DNA from: Bdellovibrionaceae bacterium UBA2339 | GTDB taxonomy: Bacteria > Bdellovibrionota > Bdellovibrionia > Bdellovibrionales > JAMPXM01 | Length of the DNA stretch: 64,000 nucleotides | NCBI GenBank assembly: GCA_002344785.1 | Contig: DDUL01000056.1 | Span: 1 to 64,000, forward strand | Direction of reading: 5' to 3' | Part shown: piece after piece, positions 8,225-16,626 of the stretch | Numbering within the stretch: position 1 is the stretch's first letter | Layout: the number at the start of each line of letters is the position of its first letter | Notes under the pieces: generated by a model | What the model was told of the DNA's origin: nothing | The model's database searches: none | Seen by the model: the letters and a program-made list of their open reading frames with translations, nothing else | Program-made: the position numbers and the translations under genes

Positions 8225-9079
8225 ATGCGAAGCATGACGGGTTTCGGCCAAGTTGGCGATTTATCACTCCGAACAGTCAACGGTCGCTTTCTTGAAATTC
8301 GCCTTCACACGCCACGCGAGTGGGGCGAATTGGAAGCGGAAATTCGCACGCGCGTGCAGAGCCAAGTGGCGCGGGGCACCTTGGATTTGTACGTCAATCG
8401 CAGCAAGTCGGGCTCCAGCACACCCTTGCATTTTGAACTGAATGTCGAGGCCGCACAGAGATACTTGGCTGCGGCCAAAGAGCTGGCTCGGAAAACGAAA
8501 GTGTCGGGTGAGGTTTCACTGACGCAACTTTTGCAGGTGCCGGAAGTGCTTCGCACTGTGCATGAGGAGACTTTGAGCGCTGAGAAGAAGCGCCAGATCT
8601 TGAAGCAACTGGATCAAGCTTTGGCGAAATTGGATTTGGAGCGACGGCGTGAAGGCGAGTCGATTCGCCGTGAGCTGAAGTCATTGCTGCAAAGTTTGCG
8701 GCAAGTTCTCAAGCAGGTTTCGAAGATGGCCGAGAGTTCACCCGAGGATCTTCGCGCGCGTCTCAAGGCGAGACTGGAGCGCGCGGGTGCGGAGTCGGGA
8801 GTCGATGAGCAGCGATTTCATCAAGAGCTCGCGATTCTCGTGGATCGCGGCGACATTCGTGAAGAGATCGCGCGACTTGAAGAGCACATTAAGGCTTACG
8901 CGGCCTTGCTCGACCAAAAGGCTGCCGTCGGCAAAAGCCTCGATTTCTATGCGCAAGAATTGCTTCGTGAAGTGAATACGATCGGTTCGAAGACGCAAAA
9001 TGCCGAACTCACTCGGCAGGTCGTGTTGGCGAAGTCGATTGTCGAAAAAATTCGCGAACAGGTGCAGAATGTCGAATAA
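8225..9079 (+). CDS. yicC: YicC-family endoribonuclease
   Basis: The N-terminal MRSMTGFGQ and the VNGRFLEIRLHTP stretch are signatures of the YicC N-terminal domain. The C-terminal half ends with a DUF1732-like region (RGDIREEIARLEEH, then KSLDFYAQELLREVNTIGSK). Family members in E. coli and B. subtilis have been linked to RNA cleavage and stress responses. The 284-residue length is standard. The gene lies directly upstream of gmk and rpoZ, a very common bacterial arrangement. Confidence 0.92.
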   Translation: MRSMTGFGQVGDLSLRTVNGRFLEIRLHTPREWGELEAEIRTRVQSQVARGTLDLYVNRSKSGSSTPLHFELNVEAAQRYLAAAKELARKTKVSGEVSLTQLLQVPEVLRTVHEETLSAEKKRQILKQLDQALAKLDLERRREGESIRRELKSLLQSLRQVLKQVSKMAESSPEDLRARLKARLERAGAESGVDEQRFHQELAILVDRGDIREEIARLEEHIKAYAALLDQKAAVGKSLDFYAQELLREVNTIGSKTQNAELTRQVVLAKSIVEKIREQVQNVE

Positions 9080-9107
9080 GAACAGCGTGAAGTAAGAGGG
9101 CGGAGCG

Positions 9108-9698
9108 ATGAACTCAGCCGGCAAGGCGCAACCGACGAGCGGACCCATGATCATCATCGCGGCACCAAGTGGCGCGGGAAAGTCGAGCTTTGTCGAACGG
9201 ATTTGTCGCGAAATGCCGGTGTTGGTCGATACGGTCACCTACACCACTCGCGCCATGCGAGCTGGCGAGTCCGAGGGGCAGCCCTATCACTTCGTCACCC
9301 GAGAAGACTTCGAGAGAAAGATCAGCGAAGGCTTCTTCGTTGAATGGGCGCATGTGCACACCAACATGTATGGGACGCCCTTGCACCAGCTGGTGGATGC
9401 TTGGCGGGATGGCAAGGTGATCATCATGGACGTCGATGTGCAGGGGGCTGCGACGTTTAAGGCCAAATATCCTTCGGCCGTTAGTATTTTCATCTTACCG
9501 CCCTCGATCGAGGAGTTGCGCCGACGGGTCACGAAGCGAGATGGCGGGGCGCCGAGGGACCTGGATGTGCGGATGAAGAATGCTGAGCGGGAAATCGCTT
9601 TGGCGCCTGGATTTGATCACCGAATCATCAATGATGAGTTTGAGTCCTCGTACTCGAGATTCAAGAAACTGGTTGAATCCATCATTCAAGGCGGGTAG
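9108..9698 (+). CDS. gmk: Guanylate kinase
   Basis: It phosphorylates GMP to GDP. The P-loop is APSGAGKSSF at about residues 19-28. The GMP-binding region (TYTTRAMRAGESEGQPYHFV) and the lid/LID-flanking region (IFILPPSIEELRRRVTKRDG) are clear, and DVDVQGA carries the conserved acidic segment. The length of 196 residues is close to the family norm, with a slightly extended N-terminus. A GGGCGGAG stretch precedes the ATG. In the same cluster the (p)ppGpp enzyme Rel lies downstream, consistent with a guanine-nucleotide neighbourhood. Confidence 0.95.
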   Translation: MNSAGKAQPTSGPMIIIAAPSGAGKSSFVERICREMPVLVDTVTYTTRAMRAGESEGQPYHFVTREDFERKISEGFFVEWAHVHTNMYGTPLHQLVDAWRDGKVIIMDVDVQGAATFKAKYPSAVSIFILPPSIEELRRRVTKRDGGAPRDLDVRMKNAEREIALAPGFDHRIINDEFESSYSRFKKLVESIIQGG

Positions 9699-9709
9699 TT
9701 TGCGGGTCT

Positions 9710-9946
9710 ATGGCTCGAGTTACAGTTGAAGACTGCTTAGACAAAGTCGAAAATCGTTTTGCATTGGTTCTTTTGGTCTCGAAGCGCTCCAAGCAGCTGC
9801 TGCGTGGCTCCAACCCGACAGTGTCGGGAAAGCAAAACAAGTATGTTGTGACGGCCTTGCGCGAGGTTGCTGCTGGCAATGTTCGCTTTGAAGCTGTCGA
9901 CGAAGCCGAGCAAATCGCACAGGTCGAGTCTGACCTAAATCGTTAA
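9710..9946 (+). CDS. rpoZ: RNA polymerase omega subunit
   Basis: The 78-residue omega subunit aids assembly of the beta' subunit and contributes to one ppGpp site in proteobacterial polymerases. ARVTVEDCLDKVENRFALVLLVSKRSKQL is the classic N-terminus; here it is seen as ARVTVEDCL followed by RFALVLLVSKRSKQL. VTALREVAAGNV is the conserved second helix. It starts 11 bases after the gmk stop and is followed by a hairpin-rich spacer before rel. Confidence 0.95.
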   Translation: MARVTVEDCLDKVENRFALVLLVSKRSKQLLRGSNPTVSGKQNKYVVTALREVAAGNVRFEAVDEAEQIAQVESDLNR

Positions 9947-10107
9947 TACGGATTATTGACCACGAGCCGTGGTCTCGGGCTGGACCCCATGGGGTCTAAG
10001 CTTTGAAACGCCATCGCATGAACTCAATCTCAACCCACGCATTGCGCGGCGCGTAAATTTGGGTTTGAACGGGCTTTCACGAAAGTCGGGCTCCGGGAAA
10101 CTGGGGG

Positions 10108-10176
10108 CGGCTTGAAAAGCCGTTTGTGGTCGGCTTGAAGAGCCGCTTGAGGTCGGCTTGAAAAGCCGCTTGAGTT
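10108..10176 (+). repeat. Three tandem 23-bp repeats, each an inverted repeat
   Basis: The units are 10108-10130, 10131-10153 and 10154-10176. Each begins with CGGCTTGAARAGCCG, a 6-bp stem (CGGCTT/AAGCCG, with one A-to-G change in unit 2) and a 3-nt loop, followed by eight bases of the form YTTGWGKT. The repeated unit is the hairpin itself, so RNA from this region would fold into three adjacent small stem-loops. Confidence 0.8.
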
Positions 10177-10197
10177 CGATGGACGATTCGCCAAGCG

Positions 10198-10218
10198 CCC
10201 GCGATGTGCGGGTTTTTT
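10198..10218 (+). terminator. Rho-independent terminator-like hairpin upstream of rel
   Basis: CCCGC (10198-10202), loop GATGT, GCGGG (10208-10212), then TTTTTT. Flanking CGCCAA and TTGGCG can extend the stem across the T-run, so the structure could alternatively act as a longer hairpin. It probably ends transcription from the gmk-rpoZ unit before rel. Confidence 0.6.
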
Positions 10219-10232
10219 GGCGGCCTGGGCCT

Positions 10233-10260
10233 TTGTTTTATGAGGCTTTCGACCGATAAG
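10233..10260 (+). promoter_or_regulatory. Candidate promoter of rel
   Basis: TTGTTT (10233-10238) and GATAAG (10255-10260) are separated by 16 bases and lie just downstream of the terminator. The ATG of rel follows 11 bases after the -10 without a Shine-Dalgarno, so the leader would be about five bases. Confidence 0.3.
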
Positions 10261-10271
10261 CTGAAAGCAAC

Positions 10272-12482
10272 ATGGCAGAGCATGCAGCGGCGGAACTCCT
10301 CTCTGAACAGTCCCCTGAATCGATCGAGGATCTCCTCGCGCGAGTAAAGGCCTATGATCCCAGCGCTGACTTGGCGCTCATCGAAAAGGCGTACAAATTT
10401 TCTGAGCGAGCTCACGACGGACAGTTTCGACGAAGCGGTGAGCCCTACGTCACGCATCCGCTCGGTGTCGCCGCAATTTTAGCCGAACTTCGTTTGGACT
10501 CGGCCACCGTGATCACGGGCCTTTTGCATGACACCGTTGAGGATACGCACGCGACATTGGAGGACGTCGAGCGCGAGTTCGGCAAAACCGTCGCTGAGCT
10601 TGTCGATGGAGTGACTAAGATCTCCCGAATGAGTTTTCGCTCCACGCATGAAAAGCAGGGCGAGAACATTCGCAAAATGATCGTCGCGATGGGCAAAGAT
10701 GTTCGCGTGGTGTTGGTGAAGCTCGCGGATCGTTTGCACAATATGCGGTCGCTTTCGCACATGCCCTATGAAAAGCAGCTTCGAATCGCGCAAGAGACGC
10801 TGGATATATACGCGCCGCTTGCGGGTCGCCTCGGTATTATGTCTTTGAAGATCGAACTGGAGGACTTGTCGCTTCGATTCGCGAAGCCGGACATGTATTA
10901 CCAGTTGGCCAGTCAGATCGCGAAGAAGAAGGCTGAGCGCGAGCGCTACATCGATGATGTGAAGCGCTTGCTCACGCAAGAGCTTTCACTCCGAACCAAA
11001 ATCAAGTTCGATATCTTTGGGCGACCGAAACATCTCTACTCGATTTACAAGAAGATGCAGTCGCGACAACTCGACTACGAACAGATCCATGATTTGTTGG
11101 CGTTCCGAGTGATCGTGGACACGGTGAGCGAGTGTTACGAAGTTCTGGGGCATGTGCATGCGTTGTTTAAGCCGGTGCCGGGACGATTCAAAGACTTTAT
11201 CGCCATGCCGAAGGTGAACAACTATCAGAGTTTGCACACCACGGTGATCGGGCCGGGCGCGGAACGAATTGAAATTCAGATCCGCACGCGCGACATGCAC
11301 TTGGTCGCCGAACGAGGGATCGCCGCGCATTGGAAGTACAAAGAGGGCGCTAAGGTTTCCGTCGATGAGCGCAAGTTTGATTGGTTGCGCGATTTGGTTT
11401 CCTTGCATCAGCAGGTGCGCAACGCCGACGAATTCCTTGAGACCGTCAAAACAGATTTGTTTGATCGGGAAATCTACGTCTTTACCCCGAAGGGTGAAGT
11501 TCGTGAGCTGCCTGATGGAGCGACACCCATCGACTTTGCGTATGCGGTGCATACGGATGTCGGGCATCATTGCGCGGCCGCTCGAGTGAATGGCCGCCAG
11601 GTGCCACTGAAGACCCGCCTCAAAAACGGCGACACCATCGAAATCATCACTTCACCCAATCAGCAGCCATCCAAGGATTGGCTCAAGAACTGTGTCACCA
11701 CGCGTGCGAAGTCGAAGATCCGATGGTGGGTGACCAATGAGGAGCGGAAGCGTGCTCTAGAGTTGGGGCAGGATCTGCTCGAAAAGGAATTTGCGAAGTA
11801 TCGGGTCGCCAAAGATCGGCACTTGCGGCCCTCGCCGGAGTTAGATGGCGTCACGCGAAAGTTCAAAGTTCACGATTTGGACGACCTGCACGTGCAAATC
11901 GGTTACGGCAAGCTGACGCCGCTTGAGGTGTTGCAGGCGTTTGTTCCCGATTTGAAGATTCAAGAAGCTGAGGCGGATCCGCCCAAAACTTTCTTGCAGC
12001 GCGTGTTCAACAATGTGTCCAAGCGCAATCAAAAGTCCAAGTCCATCATCAAGGTGGATGGCATGGATGACCTGCTGGTTCGCTTCGCGCGCTGCTGCAA
12101 CCCGATTCCGGGTGATCCGATTCTGGGATTCATCACTCGGGGTCGAGGCATCACCATTCATCGATCGGATTGTGAACGGGCCTTTGAGGTCGATAATGAG
12201 CGACGCATTGATGTGGAGTGGACGGTGGCGAGTGCGCCGGAAGGCGTGATGCGTAACGCGCGTTTGCGCGTGATCTCGCAAGACATCCCGGGCCTGTTGA
12301 AGTCGATGACCGAGGCCTTTGCTGCGCGAAGTGTGAATATCTTGAACGTGCAAGCGCGCACCACAAAAGATCGAAAGGCTGTTTGCCAGTTCGAAATCTC
12401 TGTGCGAGACACTCAGCAGCTCACGCAAGTCACGGCGGATCTGCAGAAGATTCCTGGCATCATCGCTGTAGATCGCTTCTAG
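10272..12482 (+). CDS. rel: Bifunctional (p)ppGpp synthetase/hydrolase, Rel/SpoT family
   Basis: The enzyme makes and degrades the stringent-response alarmone. Domain order is complete: an HD hydrolase domain with intact HDTVEDT near residue 85, a RelA-type synthetase domain with GRPKHLYSIYKKM near residue 249 and VNNYQSLHTTV, a TGS domain (VFTPKGEVRELPDGATPIDF near residue 400), a zinc-finger-type region with FARCCNPIPGD, and a C-terminal ACT domain. The intact HD motif argues for hydrolase activity, unlike monofunctional RelA. The length of 736 residues is typical for a single genomic long RSH protein. Confidence 0.95.
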   Translation: MAEHAAAELLSEQSPESIEDLLARVKAYDPSADLALIEKAYKFSERAHDGQFRRSGEPYVTHPLGVAAILAELRLDSATVITGLLHDTVEDTHATLEDVEREFGKTVAELVDGVTKISRMSFRSTHEKQGENIRKMIVAMGKDVRVVLVKLADRLHNMRSLSHMPYEKQLRIAQETLDIYAPLAGRLGIMSLKIELEDLSLRFAKPDMYYQLASQIAKKKAERERYIDDVKRLLTQELSLRTKIKFDIFGRPKHLYSIYKKMQSRQLDYEQIHDLLAFRVIVDTVSECYEVLGHVHALFKPVPGRFKDFIAMPKVNNYQSLHTTVIGPGAERIEIQIRTRDMHLVAERGIAAHWKYKEGAKVSVDERKFDWLRDLVSLHQQVRNADEFLETVKTDLFDREIYVFTPKGEVRELPDGATPIDFAYAVHTDVGHHCAAARVNGRQVPLKTRLKNGDTIEIITSPNQQPSKDWLKNCVTTRAKSKIRWWVTNEERKRALELGQDLLEKEFAKYRVAKDRHLRPSPELDGVTRKFKVHDLDDLHVQIGYGKLTPLEVLQAFVPDLKIQEAEADPPKTFLQRVFNNVSKRNQKSKSIIKVDGMDDLLVRFARCCNPIPGDPILGFITRGRGITIHRSDCERAFEVDNERRIDVEWTVASAPEGVMRNARLRVISQDIPGLLKSMTEAFAARSVNILNVQARTTKDRKAVCQFEISVRDTQQLTQVTADLQKIPGIIAVDRF

Positions 12483-12581
12483 TCTTGAGCAAGTACGTCA
12501 GCATTTTGCGCCCGACCATAACAACTGCATCGAGAAGCGGGATCATCGAGTCTTGATGCGAATGGGGCGAGGAGAGAAGTC

Positions 12582-13031
12582 ATGCATTCAAAGATCACGT
12601 GGAGAGGAAAGTCTGAGCCTATGCGCTTCACGGAAGGTGAAGGCGAAAGCTATGTCTCGATGGATTCGCCAGCGCCATTGGGAAAGGGCATGGGGAGATC
12701 ACCGAAGCAGCTGATGCTCTCTTCGATCTGTGGCTGCACGGCTATGGACGTGATTGCACTCTTGAAAAAGTACAAGCAAGACGTCGCATCGTTCACTTGT
12801 GAAGCTGAAGCGGATTTGACGGATACGCATCCGAAGATGTTCAAGCAGGTGAACGTCACCTACCATCTGGAAGGATCATTGGATCTTGAGAAGGTGAAAG
12901 AGGCCGCGCGCTTGTCGATGACACAATATTGTGGAGTGACGGCGATGGTCGCCAAGGCCGCGCCGGTTCGTTACACCATTTACGTCAATGGTGAAGTGAT
13001 CGAGCGCGATGCGGTAGCGTTCAACTCTTAG
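12582..13031 (+). CDS. OsmC/Ohr-family protein
   Basis: The 149-residue OsmC fold contains the two conserved redox cysteines, in SSICGCTAMDV (about residue 50) and QYCGVTAM (about residue 112). Members reduce organic hydroperoxides, although many OsmC-like proteins are uncharacterised; the first cysteine lies in a CGCT context, as in the YhfA-like branch. A strong GGAGAGAAG precedes the ATG. The gene ends two bases from the stop of the convergent barrel gene. Confidence 0.85.
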   Translation: MHSKITWRGKSEPMRFTEGEGESYVSMDSPAPLGKGMGRSPKQLMLSSICGCTAMDVIALLKKYKQDVASFTCEAEADLTDTHPKMFKQVNVTYHLEGSLDLEKVKEAARLSMTQYCGVTAMVAKAAPVRYTIYVNGEVIERDAVAFNS

Positions 13032-13033
13032 TC

Positions 13034-13984
13034 TCAGTACTGGAAGCCAAGTCCACCGCGTAGGGCGATGAAGTTGGTGGAAACTTCATTCGAGGGTGGA
13101 AAGAGGCCGTACTCGGCCGAAACCTGAAAATAACTCGAAGAACCCATGCTGATGTTGGCGCCAAGACCAGCGAAGAACACCGTTGTCGACGAGATTCGAT
13201 TCACATCGAGAATGTTCGAAGTCTTTGAGAGCGGGAAGTGAATCCCCATGCCACCCAAGAGAAAGGGCGCGAAGCCGCCTTCGGAGAAGGTGTAGCGCAA
13301 CAACAAATCGAGTGTTGCGTACATGATTTCGGTTTTGAAGGCGTCTTTCTTGACGTTGAACTGCTCAGCGCCACCGCGACCCAGTAGGCCAACACTTGAA
13401 GAGATCGGTATGTCGATGAAGCCCTTGGCCGAAAAACCTGAGCCCGTCATGGCAACAGTTGAAGAGCCCGTTGGTGTGACCGATTGATTGTCCAATCCAA
13501 AACCCAGCGAAACGCCGTAGGTGGTGTCCATGGGTTTCATCGCGGATTTACTGCGCGAAGTTTTCTTAGTGCCACGGGGCGCTTTGCGCTGGGCTTCGCT
13601 GGCTGTGGCGTCATCATACTCCGAAGCATCGGAAGACTGTGAGGATGATCCCGATGAGCCTCCGCCGCGCGCTTGCAGGAGCATGCCCTCTTTGGCTCGA
13701 CCCTTGGTGACTTTTCCGGAGGCGCGGCGATCTTTAATGCGAAGGATCTGAACAATCGCCTTACGTTTGCCATCTTCCATCGCAAAGAATTGCGCGCCGG
13801 CCGAGGGCAATTCCTCTCCGTCATCAAATTCAATAATGACTTGAGTGCCTTTGGCCTTAGTGATGCTGGCCGCGTGGGCTTGGAGTGCCGTAAAGGAACT
13901 GCTGGGCGCGAGCGAAACTAGGCCAGCTTCAAGAAGCCATCCGCAAAGGATGACGATGAGAAAGTTCGCTAAGTGTCGCCGCAT
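13034..13984 (-). CDS. Putative outer-membrane beta-barrel protein with N-terminal linker domain
   Basis: A signal peptide (basic MRRHLANF, hydrophobic ILCGWLLEAGLVSLA) precedes a roughly 60-residue folded segment (GTQVIIEFDDGEELPSAGAQ to AKEGMLLQARGG). A Ser/Asp/Lys-rich linker follows, then a C-terminal region of about 170 residues with alternating strands and the terminal aromatic GLGFQY expected of a barrel. The middle domain resembles the short lead domain of other barrel proteins in this window. Cargo or ligand is unknown. Confidence 0.65.
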   Translation of the reverse strand: MRRHLANFLIVILCGWLLEAGLVSLAPSSSFTALQAHAASITKAKGTQVIIEFDDGEELPSAGAQFFAMEDGKRKAIVQILRIKDRRASGKVTKGRAKEGMLLQARGGGSSGSSSQSSDASEYDDATASEAQRKAPRGTKKTSRSKSAMKPMDTTYGVSLGFGLDNQSVTPTGSSTVAMTGSGFSAKGFIDIPISSSVGLLGRGGAEQFNVKKDAFKTEIMYATLDLLLRYTFSEGGFAPFLLGGMGIHFPLSKTSNILDVNRISSTTVFFAGLGANISMGSSSYFQVSAEYGLFPPSNEVSTNFIALRGGLGFQY

Positions 13985-14017
13985 GATGAGACCTCTCTCG
14001 CTCTAGTCTAAAGCGAG

Positions 14018-14284
14018 TCACGGCATGGTGGCAGGATTTGCCTGCGAAGAGGCTTCGATCCGGACAAGAGTCCAAGCGCCTTGTTCGGGATCCCAGCAGA
14101 ACTTCGCTGTGCCGGAGGTGCAAAGCCAAAAGTTTGTGGCATTGGTTTGGATGCTGGCTTGTTGATCAAAGTCTTCGCGATCTTGATTTCGATAGAGTGA
14201 ACAGCCGGAGAGAAAGAGAGCCGCGACGGCGACAAAACTCAGGGCCTTGGGACTCGAAAAAAAGAAAGGGACAAGCTTTCGCAT
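14018..14284 (-). CDS. Small lipoprotein
   Basis: The 88-residue product has a hydrophobic signal (ALSFVAVAALF) and a lipobox LSGC, so it should be lipid-modified at Cys28. The residue after the cysteine is Ser, which favours outer-membrane sorting under E. coli rules. The mature 60 residues contain two more cysteines that could form a disulfide, and no known domain. Confidence 0.65.
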   Translation of the reverse strand: MRKLVPFFFSSPKALSFVAVAALFLSGCSLYRNQDREDFDQQASIQTNATNFWLCTSGTAKFCWDPEQGAWTLVRIEASSQANPATMP

Positions 14285-14353
14285 GTCCCTTGAGTTTCAC
14301 AAAGATTCAGTTCGCGTGTCACGCTCGCGCTGATCGCGAAGCTACGCTTGGAA

Positions 14354-14788
14354 TCAGAACGGAATATCTTCGGAGGTGTCGAAACTGGGCTCTGGGCTAA
14401 AGTCTTGGAAGGCTTCGCCGCTCGAGTTGGAGCGAGGTGATGCTTCGGCGCGCTCACCGGGGCCGCCCAAGAATTGAACTGTCGAAGCGACGACTTCCGT
14501 CGAATAACGCTTTTGACCTTGTTGATCTTCCCACGAGCGAGTTTGCAAACGTCCTTCGACGTAAACTTGGCGTCCTTTGGCCAAGTGACGTCCGCAGATC
14601 TCGGCAAGCTTTCCCCAAACGACGACGCGATGCCATTCTGTGCGTTCTTGCTTTTGGCCTTCTTTGTCCACCCACTGCTCGCTGGTGGCGATGCTCAGGC
14701 GAGTGACGGTGCCTCCGTTACCCACTTGCTTCGTTTCCGGATCCGCCCCCAAGCGACCCACGATGATGACCTTATTCACTCCTGCCAT
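14354..14788 (-). CDS. ssb: Single-stranded DNA-binding protein
   Basis: This is a bacterial OB-fold SSB of 144 residues: MAGVNKVIIVGRLGADPE at the start, then TSEQWVDKEGQKQERTEWHRVV, GRQVYVEGRLQTRSW, a flexible Ser/Glu-rich tail and the acidic DIPF tip that recruits partner proteins. GAGGGG lies just before the ATG. It stands alone, downstream of the type II secretion operon and separated from it by a 225-nt gap with no clear terminator. Confidence 0.96.
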   Translation of the reverse strand: MAGVNKVIIVGRLGADPETKQVGNGGTVTRLSIATSEQWVDKEGQKQERTEWHRVVVWGKLAEICGRHLAKGRQVYVEGRLQTRSWEDQQGQKRYSTEVVASTVQFLGGPGERAEASPRSNSSGEAFQDFSPEPSFDTSEDIPF

Positions 14789-15012
14789 TTCCCCTCACTT
14801 CTTCCGGCTCATGCCTGCTTCACGCTTTGAATTGCCGCAAAACAAGGCGGTTGGCTTTTGCCCGATGGGCGCCGGATGCCCGGTTATGGTTTTCAGTGCT
14901 GAAAAACATAGAGCGGTGGGGGCGGACAATGAAAGTGGAAGTTGCCGAGGTGGCGTGAAAATGAGGGGTTTGCTTAAAAAAACATCAAAACACAACTCAA
15001 TGTGTCAGCAGC

Positions 15013-15963
15013 TCATCCGCCCGTGCATTCAGGGAGGCTCGGCAGTCCCGAAAAGCGGACTCGGAAATTGTAGACACGGCCTGTGGCTGTTGGCTTTTTG
15101 CAGGTGTCGATGAGGCTCAACAGGCTGGTGACTTTTCCGCGCTCGAGTTCGCTCATCATGGCGTTTGAAATTCGCAGATTGAAGCTGAGATTCAAAGCGA
15201 AGCGGCCAGGTGAGAGGGTCACATCGCCGTTGATCTTGGAGTTCAAACCATCTTGCTCGCTTCCCAAACCGACATCCGTGAGCGTGAGCCTTTGTCCATC
15301 AAAGGCGAGCTTGCCCGTGAGACTTGAAAATTTCAGTTGCGGGAGCGTGAAGCCGCTCACCGTTGTGCTGCCCATATTGAGTGCGGATGAACTCAGCTCG
15401 GCGTTGATTAAGGGAATGAAAGTCTTGGGATCTATGCTGCCTTTGATGTTGGCGTTTAATTGGCCTTCGAGAGGAATTGGGTAGGGGCTGAAGTCGCGGA
15501 TCACTTGGCCAAGTGGCAGAGCGGTGAGTGCGCCTTCGACGTCGAGTTTGTCTCGCATCTTGAGCGAGACTTCGGCTTGGCCGCCGAACAAGTCTTCGAC
15601 ATCGAGGTGGCCGAGCGGAAGTTTGTTGAGTGCGGATTGCAAGATGGATGGCGAATAAGTGAGGCGTCCGACCTTGATGCGAGGGAGTTGAGGCGCGACA
15701 AGATCCAGTTCGCTTAAGCGAACGGCAATGGGGAATCCGGGACGAAGCGAGAGATCCGCGAAGTCGACCGACCACTGAGGCGGCAAACTGCGAGGCAGGA
15801 TCGAGGTCAGTAGCCAGCCTCGTAGGTCACCGACGGGCGCGAGCAGCAGCATGCATACAAGCGTAATCGGCAAAAGCAGCATCAGACTCGCCTTTTGCCT
15901 CCAGAGAAATGCACCGATTTGCTGTGGAAGTTGTGAGAGATTCGATAGAGCTTCCATGCTCAC
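15013..15963 (-). CDS. gspN: Type II secretion protein GspN
   Basis: A bitopic inner-membrane protein of 316 residues: one hydrophobic segment near residues 25-47 (LMLLLPITLVCMLLLAPVG) followed by a long beta-rich periplasmic domain (repeated strand pattern LSLRPGFPIAVRLSELDLVAP...). This is the GspN/AsmA-like architecture and it sits in the expected last position of the gsp operon. ATG 15957 is an alternative to the GTG at 15963. The C-terminus ends LPECTGG. Confidence 0.75.
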   Translation of the reverse strand: MSMEALSNLSQLPQQIGAFLWRQKASLMLLLPITLVCMLLLAPVGDLRGWLLTSILPRSLPPQWSVDFADLSLRPGFPIAVRLSELDLVAPQLPRIKVGRLTYSPSILQSALNKLPLGHLDVEDLFGGQAEVSLKMRDKLDVEGALTALPLGQVIRDFSPYPIPLEGQLNANIKGSIDPKTFIPLINAELSSSALNMGSTTVSGFTLPQLKFSSLTGKLAFDGQRLTLTDVGLGSEQDGLNSKINGDVTLSPGRFALNLSFNLRISNAMMSELERGKVTSLLSLIDTCKKPTATGRVYNFRVRFSGLPSLPECTGG

Positions 15964-16626
15964 TCACTTTCTCGAGCGCGATGCGCCGGCCGGGGAGGTG
16001 CGCTCAGGCAGACTGAAGATCACGACTTTGAAAGCGGCATCAAAATATCCCGCTCCTTGTGTACCAGCTTGGATTTCAAGGCCTGTGATGCGCGCGTTGG
16101 GATCGAGGTTCATGAGCTTCTGCCCATACTGTTGAATCTGCGTGAGGTTGAGATTCTTAAAACTGATCCGTGCACCACGCTGTTGAATGCTCTTGGGAAT
16201 TCGCGCGCTGCCGCCCGGAGCTGTGGCATTGTCGAACTCATTGACGGCTTCGACTTGGTCGCGAGGAATGTTGGCCGTGAGTGCCAGAGATTCCAGGCTA
16301 CGCGGTAAATCCATGGCTGTGAGTTGCGACATGGGCGCCGGAATCAGGCGTTTTTCACGCTCAATGCGGTACATCTCCACCAAAGCATCGCGATGATCCT
16401 CGTGGTAGAGAATGGTGTCGCTGCCATTGGAGTACATGGAGTAGGGAATGGCGAAAATGATGAGCAGAATGAGAGTCACGACACTGCCCACAATCACTTT
16501 CTGAATGGGCGCTGAGAGTGTGTCGAATTTTTCCCGAAGTCGAGCATACAGTTCGCTCTCTTCAATGCGGCTGCCGATCGATTGCAATACGCCGATGAGG
16601 CGATCTTTGAGTTCGTCCAAGTTCAT
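15964..16626 (-). CDS. gspM: Type II secretion protein GspM
   Basis: The 220-residue protein has a cytoplasmic N-terminus, one transmembrane helix near residues 42-64 (VIVGSVVTLILLIIFAIPY), a coiled segment and a ferredoxin-like periplasmic domain. GspM pairs with GspL in the inner-membrane assembly platform. It overlaps gspL by four bases. The call rests mainly on size, topology and position, because GspM sequences are poorly conserved. Confidence 0.75.
   Translation of the reverse strand: MNLDELKDRLIGVLQSIGSRIEESELYARLREKFDTLSAPIQKVIVGSVVTLILLIIFAIPYSMYSNGSDTILYHEDHRDALVEMYRIEREKRLIPAPMSQLTAMDLPRSLESLALTANIPRDQVEAVNEFDNATAPGGSARIPKSIQQRGARISFKNLNLTQIQQYGQKLMNLDPNARITGLEIQAGTQGAGYFDAAFKVVIFSLPERTSPAGASRSRK

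Larger units (their letters stand above)
9947..10271 (+). other. Gene-free spacer between rpoZ and rel, rich in hairpins
   Basis: No coding sequence is supported here. The spacer holds a 7-bp stem with a 3-nt loop (GACCACG at 9958-9964 with CGTGGTC at 9968-9974), a perfect 14-bp palindrome GACCCCATGGGGTC (9983-9996), three tandem 23-bp repeats each forming a hairpin (10108-10176), a terminator-like hairpin with six T (10198-10218), and a candidate rel promoter. Confidence 0.6.

Noticed and set aside
14640..15113. 157-codon plus-strand open frame across ssb 5' end and the gap before gspN
   Set aside because: It is antisense to ssb and gspN at both ends, and the middle has no coding character.
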